Of a stretch of 64,000 bases of DNA, positions 8,577-17,285 are shown one piece after another. The notes below the pieces were generated by a model. The model was not told the origin of the DNA. It saw nothing but the letters and a program-made list of their open reading frames with translations, and did no database searches. Origin of the DNA: Alcanivorax jadensis T9. GTDB taxonomy: Bacteria; Pseudomonadota; Gammaproteobacteria; Pseudomonadales; Alcanivoracaceae. The position numbers and the translations under genes were made by a program. How positions within the stretch are numbered: position 1 is the stretch's first letter; each line of letters begins with the position of its first letter. The stretch lies in assembly GCF_000756655.1 (NCBI RefSeq), contig NZ_ARXU01000006.1, positions 62,001-126,000 on the forward strand, in the 5' to 3' direction.

Positions 8577-9515
8577 TTACCGTCTCCATTGTGCGCGCGG
8601 ATCGAAGCTCGCCTTGTCGGCGAGTTGTTGCCACAACTGTTCAATGTCTTCGCCGGTGGCATCTGGCATGACTACTTTCAGCACGGCAATCAGGTCACCC
8701 TTGCCGGTCTTGCCGGGCAACCCTTTGCCGGGAATGCGCAGCTTCTTGCCGTTCTGGCTGTGTGCCGGGATAGTCATTTGAACCGCGCCGGTGAGAGTGG
8801 GCACTTCAATTTTCGCCCCCAGCGCCACTTCCCAGGGCGCCACCGGCACGGTGACGATCAGGTTGTGGCCTTCCACATCGAACAAGGGATGCGGCACCAG
8901 GCGGATGCGCAGGTATACGTCGCCAGCGGGGGCATTGCCGATACCGGCAATCCCCTGCCCTTTCAGCCGGATACGCTCACCACCGGTCACACCGGCCGGA
9001 ATTTTCACGTTCAGGGTTTTGCTCTTCTCGCCGAGCACCTGACCGTACTGGTCGTATTCCGGCAACCGGTAGGAAACCGACTTGGATTCGCTGCTGACCG
9101 TGTCTTCCAGAAAGATGGGCAGCTCGATTTCCACATCCTGGCCGCGCCGCGACGGGGCATGGCCACCGCGGGCCTGGCGGGCGCCGGTGAACAGGGATTC
9201 GAAGAAGTCGGAAAAGCCCGCATCGGCAGGATCAAACCCGCCGCCTGACGGCTGCCAGCCGGGGGGCGGCTGGAACGAGCCATGGTCGCCTTGCTGGTTG
9301 CGCAGGGCGCGGAGCTGGTCGTAGTCGGCGCGCTTGTCCGGGTCTTTCAGCACCTGCCAGGCTTCGGCCACGTCCTTGAACCTGGCTTCGGCGTCGTCTT
9401 CCTTGCTGATATCCGGGTGATATTTGCGGGCCAGACGGCGGTAGGCCGTCTTGATGGCGGCCGCGTCGGCGTCTGGCTCCACTCCGAGCAGGGCGTAGTA
9501 GTCCTTAAAGTCCAT
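8577..9515 (-). CDS. cbpA: Curved-DNA-binding protein / DnaJ-class co-chaperone CbpA
   Basis: A 312-residue J-domain protein. The J domain spans about residues 4-68, with HPD at 33-35. It is followed by a G/F-rich linker (about 75-110) and two substrate-binding beta domains with the class B layout; no Cys-rich zinc module is present, which separates it from DnaJ itself. Family members stimulate DnaK ATPase and bind curved DNA. The gene directly precedes cbpM, its inhibitor, so the pair forms a self-limited co-chaperone unit. Confidence 0.92.
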   Translation of the reverse strand: MDFKDYYALLGVEPDADAAAIKTAYRRLARKYHPDISKEDDAEARFKDVAEAWQVLKDPDKRADYDQLRALRNQQGDHGSFQPPPGWQPSGGGFDPADAGFSDFFESLFTGARQARGGHAPSRRGQDVEIELPIFLEDTVSSESKSVSYRLPEYDQYGQVLGEKSKTLNVKIPAGVTGGERIRLKGQGIAGIGNAPAGDVYLRIRLVPHPLFDVEGHNLIVTVPVAPWEVALGAKIEVPTLTGAVQMTIPAHSQNGKKLRIPGKGLPGKTGKGDLIAVLKVVMPDATGEDIEQLWQQLADKASFDPRAQWRR

Positions 9516-9716
9516 TTCACCTCTCCGGGGTCAGATGCCCCATTCCTACCATACTGCTATTTCAGTGACATTCCTGCGGAATATGCGCCATTCCTGATTA
9601 CCGTCAAATTCCGCCGCCCGGCGTCCTTTCTCCTACTCTCTGCTTAAAGCCATTGTTGAATCGTGGCCGCCCAGCGCGCCCCTGTAACGAGCAGGTGCAA
9701 CTCGCTCGCGCCCGGG

Positions 9717-11558
9717 TCAAAGGCGTATTTCTCCTTGCTGTATCTGCCGGGCCAGCTCCGCCGTCAGAGGCTGGTAACCGCGCTGGCTATCCAGCAGTAC
9801 GTACACCGGTTCGGCCACCTGATCAGGCGCGAAGCCTTGTTGTTTCAGCTCTACCTTGCGGTATTTGAAAGTGCCGGTGGTTTCCTGGTGGTCGCGGATG
9901 CGCAGGAACAGGGGCACTGCATAGGCCGGCAACAAACGGTTCAGATGTTGTGCCAGGCCTGGGCCGTTGAGGGTGACACCCGGGCTGAGCGTGACCGCCG
10001 CCATTCCCGCGCGGCCATCGCAGCCGGGAATGCTGACCCCGTACACCACGCCGTGATCAATATCCGGGTGCTGCGCTATGGCTCCTTCCACTTCGCCGGC
10101 GGCCACGTTTTCCCCTTTCCAGCGGAAGGTATCGCCGACCCGGTCGACGAATTGAATGTGGTGCATGCCCTGGTCACGCACCAGATCGCCGGAGTTGAAC
10201 CAGCAGTCGCCTTTCTTGAAGACATCACGCAGCAGCTTTTTCTCGCCGGCAGCGGGGTCGGTGTAGCCATCGAAGGGGCGGCGCGGGGTCACTTCGCTGA
10301 TCAGCAGGCCGATCCCACCCCTGGGAATGCGCTGCATAAAGCCGTTGTGGTTACGGCGCGGGGTTTCGGTGTCGTTGTCGAACTCGACGATGGCGAAAGG
10401 CAGCGGCGTAAAGCCGGCGGTCTGCGACACGCCAAAAAGATTGATAAAGCCGATATTGGATTCACTGGCACCGTAAAACTCGTAGATACGATGAATGCCA
10501 AACCGCTGCTCGAACTGGTCCCAGATTTCCGGGCGCAGGCCATTGCCGGTGATTAACCGAATACGGTGCTGACGATCCGTGGGACAGGGCTTCACATTGA
10601 GCAGGTAACGGAGCAGCTCACCGATATAACAGAACACGGTGGCGTCGTAGTGGCGCACCCTCTCCCAGAACTGGGACGCACTGAACTTGCGATCCAGTGC
10701 TAGGCTCGCGCCCATGGATAACACCGAACCCCAGGCCACGGTAAGGGCATTGTTGTGGTACAGGGGCAGGCAGCAATAGAACACGTCTTTGCGGCGTATG
10801 CCCAGGGTCATGCCGCCCACTCCGGCCATGGCGGCCAGCCAGCGATAGTGGGTCATCACCGAGGCCTTGGGCAGCCCGGTGGTGCCGGAGGTAAAGATGG
10901 AAAAGCACGGCTGCTCGGCACGCACTCGACCGGTGCCGGGCGGGTTGGCTTGCGATTGCCGGGCGGCGTATTCGTCCAGATCCAGCCAGCCCGGGGGCGC
11001 AGGCTCACCCTGGTCGCCGCCGTGCCACAGGTAACAGATCGACGGGGCTGGCTGCGCGGTGTTCGGGGCGCTTGCCACTGGGGTAAAACAGGTGGTGGCC
11101 AGGGCCGCTGCACATTCCGCACTGACCACCAGCAGCCGCGGCGTCACCAACTGGATACTGTGTTCCAGCACCTCGCCACTCTGGTTGTGGTTGAGCATGC
11201 CGGCGATGGCACCCAGTTTGACCGTGGCCGCCACACAGGCCAGCGCTTCGGGCCGGTTTTCCATCATGATGGCGACGGTGTCACCGGGGCCCACGCCCTG
11301 CTCCGCCCAGCAGGCGGCCAGGCGGTTTGCCCAGGCGTTGAATTGCGCGTAGGTCCACTGCTGATCCTCGAACCGCAAGGCGATGTTATGCGGAGTACGA
11401 CGGGCCCAGTATTCGATGACCTTGCCAATGGACTGCTTGCTGGCAGGCCGCAACCCGGCCAGGCGCAACAGGTTGCCGCGCTGAATATCCAGCAGCGGCG
11501 GCACCATGTAGCGCACCCCTTTGGCCAGGTCCCGCCAGCCAACTTTTTTCACCGGCAT
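9717..11558 (-). CDS. Long-chain acyl-CoA synthetase (FATP/FadD6-like)
   Basis: A 613-residue AMP-forming ligase. The ATG at 11558 is chosen because GGAGG lies seven bases upstream; an in-frame upstream extension lacks support. The AMP-binding motif FTSGTTGLPKA is at about residues 222-232, YEFYGASESNIGF lies in the middle, and FNSGDLVRDQG with DRVGDTFRWKGENVA marks the hinge and C-terminal lid. The hydrophobic N-terminal region and overall pattern resemble FATP or FadD6-like long-chain enzymes that activate fatty acids to CoA esters at the membrane. In a lipid-using organism it would feed beta-oxidation or storage-lipid synthesis. Confidence 0.88.
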   Translation of the reverse strand: MPVKKVGWRDLAKGVRYMVPPLLDIQRGNLLRLAGLRPASKQSIGKVIEYWARRTPHNIALRFEDQQWTYAQFNAWANRLAACWAEQGVGPGDTVAIMMENRPEALACVAATVKLGAIAGMLNHNQSGEVLEHSIQLVTPRLLVVSAECAAALATTCFTPVASAPNTAQPAPSICYLWHGGDQGEPAPPGWLDLDEYAARQSQANPPGTGRVRAEQPCFSIFTSGTTGLPKASVMTHYRWLAAMAGVGGMTLGIRRKDVFYCCLPLYHNNALTVAWGSVLSMGASLALDRKFSASQFWERVRHYDATVFCYIGELLRYLLNVKPCPTDRQHRIRLITGNGLRPEIWDQFEQRFGIHRIYEFYGASESNIGFINLFGVSQTAGFTPLPFAIVEFDNDTETPRRNHNGFMQRIPRGGIGLLISEVTPRRPFDGYTDPAAGEKKLLRDVFKKGDCWFNSGDLVRDQGMHHIQFVDRVGDTFRWKGENVAAGEVEGAIAQHPDIDHGVVYGVSIPGCDGRAGMAAVTLSPGVTLNGPGLAQHLNRLLPAYAVPLFLRIRDHQETTGTFKYRKVELKQQGFAPDQVAEPVYVLLDSQRGYQPLTAELARQIQQGEIRL

Positions 11559-11750
11559 ATTTGCCTCCGTTGCTCTGCCCAATCCTACCCCGCCAGGCCG
11601 GCTGCTGATGGAGCAACCTGACGTCCTGCGTCTGCCGGATGGCATTGGTTATTGCGTCGTCTGGCTCAAGCTGGCGAGCAAGACGGTGTCGTGGCTAGCT
11701 GCCTTGCGATCCGAGCATGGGCCAGCCGTTGTTAGTGGTTGGTGCGCGTT

Positions 11751-11830
11751 GCGATCCCGTTCGAATTTACATAATCGTGGGATGTAAAGGAATGAACAGG
11801 CTTCCTGGATCTGTTTCTAGGGATCGCGGG
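11751..11830. repeat. Dispersed element, copy 2
   Basis: Shares GATCCCGTTCGAATTTACA and AATGAACAGGCTTC with the copy at 3696-3766. It also begins GCGATCCC and ends GGGATCGC, so this copy is bounded by an 8-bp inverted repeat that could mark its ends. Confidence 0.5.
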
Positions 11831-12027
11831 GATGGCGGTGGGATTCGCGGCTCGAGGGCCGTTCCTACGGAAATAGGGAGGCAAGGGTTAGCCTTTCGAG
11901 AGGGACTGCTACAGTGACCTGCCGAATTAGGGTTTTTCACTCGGCGATTCTTGTCCACCCTATTGCCGGAAAGTCGTGACAACAACCGGGCCCAGGGATG
12001 TCGATATGAAAAGCGCCATTAAAGAAC

Positions 12028-12063
12028 CAAAAAATCCGGCTCCCATTATATGAGAGCCGGATT
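12028..12063 (-). terminator. Rho-independent terminator of the TSP3-repeat lipoprotein gene
   Basis: Read on the minus strand, the arm AATCCGGCTC pairs perfectly with GAGCCGGATT across an 11-base loop and is followed by a run of T residues. It lies about 75 bases past the stop of the lipoprotein gene. Confidence 0.85.
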
Positions 12064-12136
12064 GTTCAGGCTGCTGATACTGCCGCATTACTTAATGTAA
12101 AGTCTGACGGCAATATATCCGTTGTTCCTGCTTTGC

Positions 12137-14746
12137 TTAGAACCCGAATGGATCACAGAACGGATCAATCACTGGATCACAGAAGTCGTCGCCGGGAATC
12201 AGCGGATCAGATGGGTCCGGATCGCTATTGTCACCTACACCATCACCGTCCGCATCCTCCCACTCAGCGGGGTTATCAGGGAAGGCATCAACGCTATCCT
12301 CGAAGCCGTCACCGTCGGAGTCGGCACCACCACCATTGGGAGTTGGATCACTATTATCGCCAACACCGTCGCCGTCACTGTCTAACGTTTCTGTGGGGTC
12401 ATTCGGGAACGCGTCGACGACATTATTGACGCCATCACCATCACGATCCAGGTCACTGTTATCGCCGATCCCGTCACCGTCAATATCGCTGAACTCGTTG
12501 GGATCATCCGGGAAAGCGTCCTGATCATTCCAGACGGTATCTCCATCACGGTCCTCATCACTGTTATCGCCAACGCCGTCACCATCCAGATCACCGGATT
12601 CGCTGCTGTCATCCGCGAACGCATCATCGTCGTTGATAACGCCATCGCCATCGCGGTCGGTATCCGCATTGTCACCAACACCATCACCATCAAGGTCCGA
12701 GGTTTCAGTGGGGTCATTCGGGAACGCATCGTTGTCGTTGTCGACGCCATCGCCGTCACGGTCGCTATCCGCGTTGTCACCAGTGCCGTCGCCATCGATG
12801 TCACCACTTTCACTGGCATCGTCAGGAAATGCATCTTCGCCGTCGTCAACGCCGTCACCATCCGAATCCACCCCGGTCTTGACGGTGTAACTGCAGTCAG
12901 TGGCCACATCCAGGTCGCGAGCTGGGCTAGCGAGCGCAGATACATCGACAGCGGCCTTGAGCTGTTCCGCTGCGGCAGTATTCAGGTAAAAGCGCGGGGC
13001 ACTTGGGGCATTGGTTCCGAAAACGCCCACGCCATATGCGTTCTCAGCAACCGTCCCGAGCGAGCCCTTCGGTTGGTATTTCTTGAGCCATGAATCCCGG
13101 CTCACGGCTATACCCAGGTTCTCACGGGTCTGATCAATGTAAAGCGCCTCTTCCGCCGGGATATCCAGGTTATTGATTACCACCACCCGTGCCGCGCCAA
13201 GAAATAAATTGATGGCTTCAATCCTATAGCTGACCGTTCCCAGGCTGGTGCTTGTCGATGCCTTGAAGAACTCTGCCGAGCCATCCGCAAGGGTGACGTA
13301 TACATCCGGACCCACGTATACAGAAAACGCGCCTACAGAACCTGTAAACGTGCTGATGATCGTCGCAATATCATGCTCTTCGTAAAAATCAGGCGGTGTG
13401 TCACCAAAGGTCGGAATCACCGTCGCGGGAATCACGCCGTAGAATGCATAGGCCGGGTTATTGACCTGGTATCTGGTTGGCTCGGAAACAATGTGTCCTA
13501 TGGCACCCGCCTCAAAGACCGAGCACTGGTTCAAGACATGCCGCCATTTGCGGTTTGCGGAAGCTGAAAACGTATCCATCAGCTGGCCTATACTGCGACC
13601 CTGCAAGCTGAGCTTTTGCGCGGCCAGAGCAAACTCCGCATGTACCTCATCAATGACAAAGCCATATTCGATCAGCTGGACCGCCCCGCCGCCCTCCTGG
13701 AGGCGTGCGTAGTCCTGGCTACTGTACGCATCCCAGTCGCTGATCGGGACTCCCTTTCTCAGTCTGTGCTGTCCGTGGGTCGTCGAACATCCCCCAAAAC
13801 CGCAACGCAGACTTCCTACATCAAGCCGGTCTGCAGTAATAGCCGTGTCATTGAGATTAAACGTAGCGGCAGAGGCCTTGAATGCATCGATGACGGTGGT
13901 CTTTTCAGACGGCACTTCGCTGGCATTGATCAGGGCGTTACTGCCCTCACCTCCGACGATGCTATTTTTCTCTGCCAACTTGCCGGTATCCACCCCGTCA
14001 AAGTCACCGCCATTTTTACCTATGGCCTCATCCAGCTGGTTAACCACCTGATTGCTTTTCGCCGACAGGGTATTACCCGCCGCCTTCTTGCCGTTGCTGT
14101 CGCCAGCCTTTTCCTGGGCATCGGCAAGCATTGAAGCCAGCACTCGTGCCGTCAGCTGTTTGCGCTGTGCAAGCACCCGGGTGGTGTCATCCGTGCTGTC
14201 CGCGTCCTTGACATAGTCTTTGGTGATACAGTCTTTCTTCTCTGCCTCGGTAGTGGCCAGCGGACACAACTGCTCGGCAAAGCTGGAGTCATTGACGACC
14301 TCCAGTACGGTCTTGTCTGGCGCAGCTTCTTTTTCAACCGCCAGCAACGTGCTGATCGGCGTCACCGGAATTTTTTCTTCACTATCCTTCAGACCTGCGG
14401 GGGCCCGGAGGGTGTAGCCTTTGGAGATGGGGGTGCCAGGATTGTCGAGATCCACGGTGACCCCAGCAATGGCCTCAACGATGACTTCATACTCCTCGAA
14501 CAGCGAGGCACTCGCGTATAGGGAGAACTGACCGTTTTCATCGGTGGTGGCGGTAGTCTGCTCATCGGTACAGGACAAATCCTTATTGGTATCAAGGCAG
14601 ACTTTGGCCCCCACCAGGTAGCCGTCAGCGGCATAGCCGCCTTGTTCGGCCAGGTTATCCGGCTCCGTACCTGGCTCGCGGTTATCATCTCCGCCACATC
14701 CAGCCAACAGCAGCAACAGCCCTGACAGCATCCATTTATTGTTCAT
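12137..14746 (-). CDS. Large surface lipoprotein with thrombospondin type 3 repeats
   Basis: An 869-residue exported protein with lipobox LAGC (Cys17) and GGAGACC before the ATG. Residues about 38-95 (GYLVGAKVCLDTNKDLSC, then DENGQFSLYA) resemble a carboxypeptidase-regulatory-like or bacterial Ig-like module. The middle 500 residues are of unknown fold. From about residue 627 there are five tandem 35-residue units of the form D-x-D-G-D-G-V...DAFPDDP...DGDGVGDN plus a sixth degenerate unit, then a Cys-containing tail (DDFCDPVIDPFCDPFGF). These are Ca2+-binding TSP type 3 repeats, suggesting a rigid calcium-stabilised stalk or adhesion role at the cell surface. A terminator follows. Confidence 0.85.
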   Translation of the reverse strand: MNNKWMLSGLLLLLAGCGGDDNREPGTEPDNLAEQGGYAADGYLVGAKVCLDTNKDLSCTDEQTTATTDENGQFSLYASASLFEEYEVIVEAIAGVTVDLDNPGTPISKGYTLRAPAGLKDSEEKIPVTPISTLLAVEKEAAPDKTVLEVVNDSSFAEQLCPLATTEAEKKDCITKDYVKDADSTDDTTRVLAQRKQLTARVLASMLADAQEKAGDSNGKKAAGNTLSAKSNQVVNQLDEAIGKNGGDFDGVDTGKLAEKNSIVGGEGSNALINASEVPSEKTTVIDAFKASAATFNLNDTAITADRLDVGSLRCGFGGCSTTHGQHRLRKGVPISDWDAYSSQDYARLQEGGGAVQLIEYGFVIDEVHAEFALAAQKLSLQGRSIGQLMDTFSASANRKWRHVLNQCSVFEAGAIGHIVSEPTRYQVNNPAYAFYGVIPATVIPTFGDTPPDFYEEHDIATIISTFTGSVGAFSVYVGPDVYVTLADGSAEFFKASTSTSLGTVSYRIEAINLFLGAARVVVINNLDIPAEEALYIDQTRENLGIAVSRDSWLKKYQPKGSLGTVAENAYGVGVFGTNAPSAPRFYLNTAAAEQLKAAVDVSALASPARDLDVATDCSYTVKTGVDSDGDGVDDGEDAFPDDASESGDIDGDGTGDNADSDRDGDGVDNDNDAFPNDPTETSDLDGDGVGDNADTDRDGDGVINDDDAFADDSSESGDLDGDGVGDNSDEDRDGDTVWNDQDAFPDDPNEFSDIDGDGIGDNSDLDRDGDGVNNVVDAFPNDPTETLDSDGDGVGDNSDPTPNGGGADSDGDGFEDSVDAFPDNPAEWEDADGDGVGDNSDPDPSDPLIPGDDFCDPVIDPFCDPFGF
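12225..12880 (-). repeat. Tandem 105-bp units encoding TSP3 calcium-binding repeats
   Basis: Five successive 35-codon units, plus a degenerate sixth, within the lipoprotein gene. The DNA repeats less perfectly than the protein, so the array is old enough to have diverged, but recombination between units could still alter its length. Confidence 0.8.
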
Positions 14747-15337
14747 TTTGGTCTCCAGACCCCATTACACAGACGGGCTTTTACACCTGTCTGCAACCCC
14801 GCGAAGACATTCGCGCCCAAATAAGAATATAAGATTAGCGAACAATACCCTTAAAGTGTGACACAGTTCAATATTCGCATGAGAAAGGAGGATGAGGGGC
14901 ACCACCTGGGTCAAGAACAGCTCCGCGAATGATGCGGGCAAGTCTGAATCCCGCGCAGGCGTGATAACCAGGCGTGGTTAACGCAGTTTCCCGGATACGG
15001 CAAAGTCACGCTATCTCTTGAGCGAGGCGTCCCTTCAAAGTGATTCTAATAAGCTGGGGCATTGCCAACGCATCCCGCTGGGAGACTGCGAACAGCCTAG
15101 CTACAGAAGCAAATACAGATTTATTTGCAGCAAGCCGGCGCCTGGCGAGCCATGCCCCCCCCCGAATGGGCCTTGCCGAAAAACCCATCTGGGTGGGTAA
15201 AGCGCCCTGGCGGACAACGGATTCCAGTGACCACTAGCGTCACCGGGGCTCGATGAACTCTACGTTTCGCAACTTGCTTTCCGATGCCTGGGAGGGTGGA
15301 TTCGCCCATGGAGTGGGGCTCCTACAGGGCGAACGGA
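14747..15337. other. Intergenic region without a supported gene
   Basis: This gap upstream of the TSP3 lipoprotein gene must contain its promoter, but no convincing -35/-10 pair could be fixed by eye. The lower end holds a short palindromic repeat (15301-15334). ORFs of 60-65 codons here overlap each other on both strands and look random. Confidence 0.5.
15301..15334. repeat. REP-like hairpin after dbpA
   Basis: TTCGCCC and GGGCGAA form the outer stem, with GGAG/CTCC inside. It sits immediately past the dbpA stop codon and may stabilise or terminate its transcript; there is no clear T run. Confidence 0.5.
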
Positions 15338-16717
15338 TTAAAGCTTCTTCACCCTCCGGCTCTTGCCCTTGATCTTGCCGCTCATCAATCTCTGCAGCGC
15401 CAAGTCGGCACTATCCCGTTCAATGGCCACATAGGCCTGGTAATCGGTCACTGTGATCTTGCCGACCTGATTGCCGGGGATGCCGGCATCGCCGGTGAGG
15501 GCCCCCAGGATATCCCCGGGGCGCAGTTTGTCCTTGCGGCCGGCACCGATGCACAGGGTCACCGTGGGCGGCAGCATGGGGTCGCCCTGGCGGGGTTTGA
15601 GGCTGGAGACCGGGTGCCAGTTGAGCTTTTCGCCCTGTAGCTCTTCGATGGCCATGGCCCGGCGACTTTCGCGAGGGGCCACCAGGTTGATGGCCAAACC
15701 CTTCTCCCCGGCCCGGCCGGTACGGCCGACCCGGTGGATGTGGGTCTGCGGGTCATGGGACAGTTCTGCGTTGATCACCATATCCAGGCTGTCGATATCC
15801 AGCCCCCGTGCGGCTACGTCCGTGGCCACCAGTACCGACAGGCTACGGTTGGCGAACAGGGTGAGCACTTCGTCCCGTTCGCGCTGTTCCAGGTCGCTGT
15901 TCAGGGCTCGGGCGGACAACCGCTGGCGGCAGAGCTGGCTGACCACGTCCTGGCACTGCTGCTTGGTGACGCAGAACACCACGCAGCTGGTGGGCCGGAA
16001 GCAGGCGATAGCCTCGGCCACGGCTTCGTAGCGTTGCAAGGGGTCCACTTCGTAGAAGCGCTGCTCGATGCGGGTGTTGTCGTGCATCGCCTCCACTTCC
16101 ACGTGTTCCGGGTTGCGCATGAAGGTTTCGGCCAGCTGCTTGATGCCCGCCGGGTAGGTGGCGGAGAACAGCAGCGTCTGGCGACGTTCCGGGGTCTGGC
16201 GAATCACTTCGGCAATATCATCGAAGAAACCCATGTCGAGCATGCGGTCCGCTTCATCCAGCACCAGGGTGTTGAGGCCGTCGAGACTGAGGGTGCCCTT
16301 GCTCAGGTGCTTGAGTATTCGCCCTGGGGTGCCCACCACCACCTGGGCGCCATGCTCCAGGGAACCGATCTGCGGGCCAATGGGTTGGCCGCCACACAGG
16401 GTCAGCACCTTGATGTTACCGGCGCCACGAGCCAGACGCCGGATCTCTGCGGCCACCTGATCGGCCAGCTCCCGGGTGGGGCACAGCACCAGTGCCTGGC
16501 AGCCGTAATAGCGCAGGTTTAGCGGGTGCAGCAGGCCGATCCCGAAGGCGGCGGTCTTGCCGCTGCCGGTGCTGGCCTGGGCGATCACATCCCGGCCCTG
16601 CAACAGGGGCGGCAGGCTGGCCGCCTGCACCGGTGTCATGGCGGTGTAGCCCAGTGTGTCCAGGTTGGCGAGCATGTCGCCGCTGAGAGGCAGGGAAGAA
16701 AACAGGGTATCAGTCAC
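15338..16717 (-). CDS. dbpA: ATP-dependent RNA helicase DbpA
   Basis: A 459-residue DEAD-box helicase starting at GTG. Motif I ASTGSGKT is at 48-55, DEAD at 154-157, SAT at 185-187, and HIHRVGRTGRAG is motif VI. The C-terminal 80 residues (TVTLCIGAGRKDKLRPGDIL through VKKL) form the DbpA RNA-recognition domain, which in E. coli binds hairpin 92 of 23S rRNA and directs the helicase to 50S subunit assembly. Length and domain order match the family. It is monocistronic here. Confidence 0.93.
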   Translation of the reverse strand: MTDTLFSSLPLSGDMLANLDTLGYTAMTPVQAASLPPLLQGRDVIAQASTGSGKTAAFGIGLLHPLNLRYYGCQALVLCPTRELADQVAAEIRRLARGAGNIKVLTLCGGQPIGPQIGSLEHGAQVVVGTPGRILKHLSKGTLSLDGLNTLVLDEADRMLDMGFFDDIAEVIRQTPERRQTLLFSATYPAGIKQLAETFMRNPEHVEVEAMHDNTRIEQRFYEVDPLQRYEAVAEAIACFRPTSCVVFCVTKQQCQDVVSQLCRQRLSARALNSDLEQRERDEVLTLFANRSLSVLVATDVAARGLDIDSLDMVINAELSHDPQTHIHRVGRTGRAGEKGLAINLVAPRESRRAMAIEELQGEKLNWHPVSSLKPRQGDPMLPPTVTLCIGAGRKDKLRPGDILGALTGDAGIPGNQVGKITVTDYQAYVAIERDSADLALQRLMSGKIKGKSRRVKKL

Positions 16718-16888
16718 GTAAAGGGCCCGGGTGTCAGGAAATCAGGCGTGCAGTGTACCAACAGTTGAGCCGGGGGCGATGGATTTTGCAGGGGGACTGC
16801 CTGGAACCCATTTCTTTGGTTTTAAAATCCATACTTAGCTGGAATAGCGCTCGGTGCTTAAGTAGCTTCGTAGCATCACCCTCTCCCT

Positions 16889-16916
16889 GTCCCTCTCCCC
16901 TCAAGGGAGAGGGGAC
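16889..16916. repeat. CCCTCTCCC palindromic repeat
   Basis: GTCCCTCTCCC pairs with GGGAGAGGGGAC (one bulged G) across CTCAA. It is preceded by another CCCTCTCCC, a pattern typical of dispersed intergenic palindromes in high-GC proteobacteria. Confidence 0.7.
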
Positions 16917-17024
16917 CCTCCAGGAAGGTTACGGGGCGCCCAAGCCTTACGCCTTGCAAGAAACACCTATCTACCACAGGGCATGAAAACACTCTGGACA
17001 AGCACAGCATAATCACTTTAGTCT

Positions 17025-17056
17025 TGTAAACACTTGTACACATACAGATGTGCACT
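17025..17056. promoter_or_regulatory. Putative operator region upstream of the reductase-desaturase operon
   Basis: TGTAAACACTTGTACA has TGTA/TACA ends with an 8-base centre, and the overlapping GTACACAT-acag-ATGTGCAC is an inverted repeat with one mismatch. In Pseudomonas the homologous desaturase operon is controlled by a TetR-type regulator (DesT), so a repressor site here is plausible, but no regulator gene lies nearby and the match to a known operator was not tested. Confidence 0.35.
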
Positions 17057-17285
17057 TGCTGCGCTATCTCCGATTGTATGTCTGCATGGGTATTGCGTAG
17101 GGATTCGGTAAAAGGGGTTGGTCACAGCGACCCGCACAAGCGGATACTGAAATCCGAACCTGACATGAGACAGCTACAACAACAGTGACTAAACGGATTA
17201 TGGCGAGCCGCCCCGGCTGCCCGCCGCCAGCCTGGCACGCCAGGCAAGCTTCACCTCAAATAATGACAACGATCGAGGAACCGTT

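Larger units (their letters stand above)
11559..12136. other. Intergenic region with a dispersed element and a terminator
   Basis: The gap holds a copy of the dispersed element at 11751-11830 and, at 12028-12063, a terminator for the lipoprotein gene to the right. No credible gene was seen; the small ORFs here lack ribosome-binding sites and family features. Confidence 0.6.
16718..17285. other. Divergent promoter region of dbpA and the desaturase operon
   Basis: The region contains a GC-rich palindromic repeat at 16889-16916 and, nearer the reductase gene, inverted repeats at 17025-17040 and 17037-17056 that may be operators. No gene is supported between them. Confidence 0.55.

Noticed and set aside
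9653-9868. 71-codon plus-strand ORF
   Set aside because: It runs into the 3' end of the acyl-CoA synthetase gene on the other strand and has no supporting motif.
14820-14880. Promoter of the TSP3 lipoprotein gene with TTGAAC and TATATT
   Set aside because: The hexamers do not have an acceptable spacing to each other, so no promoter is claimed.
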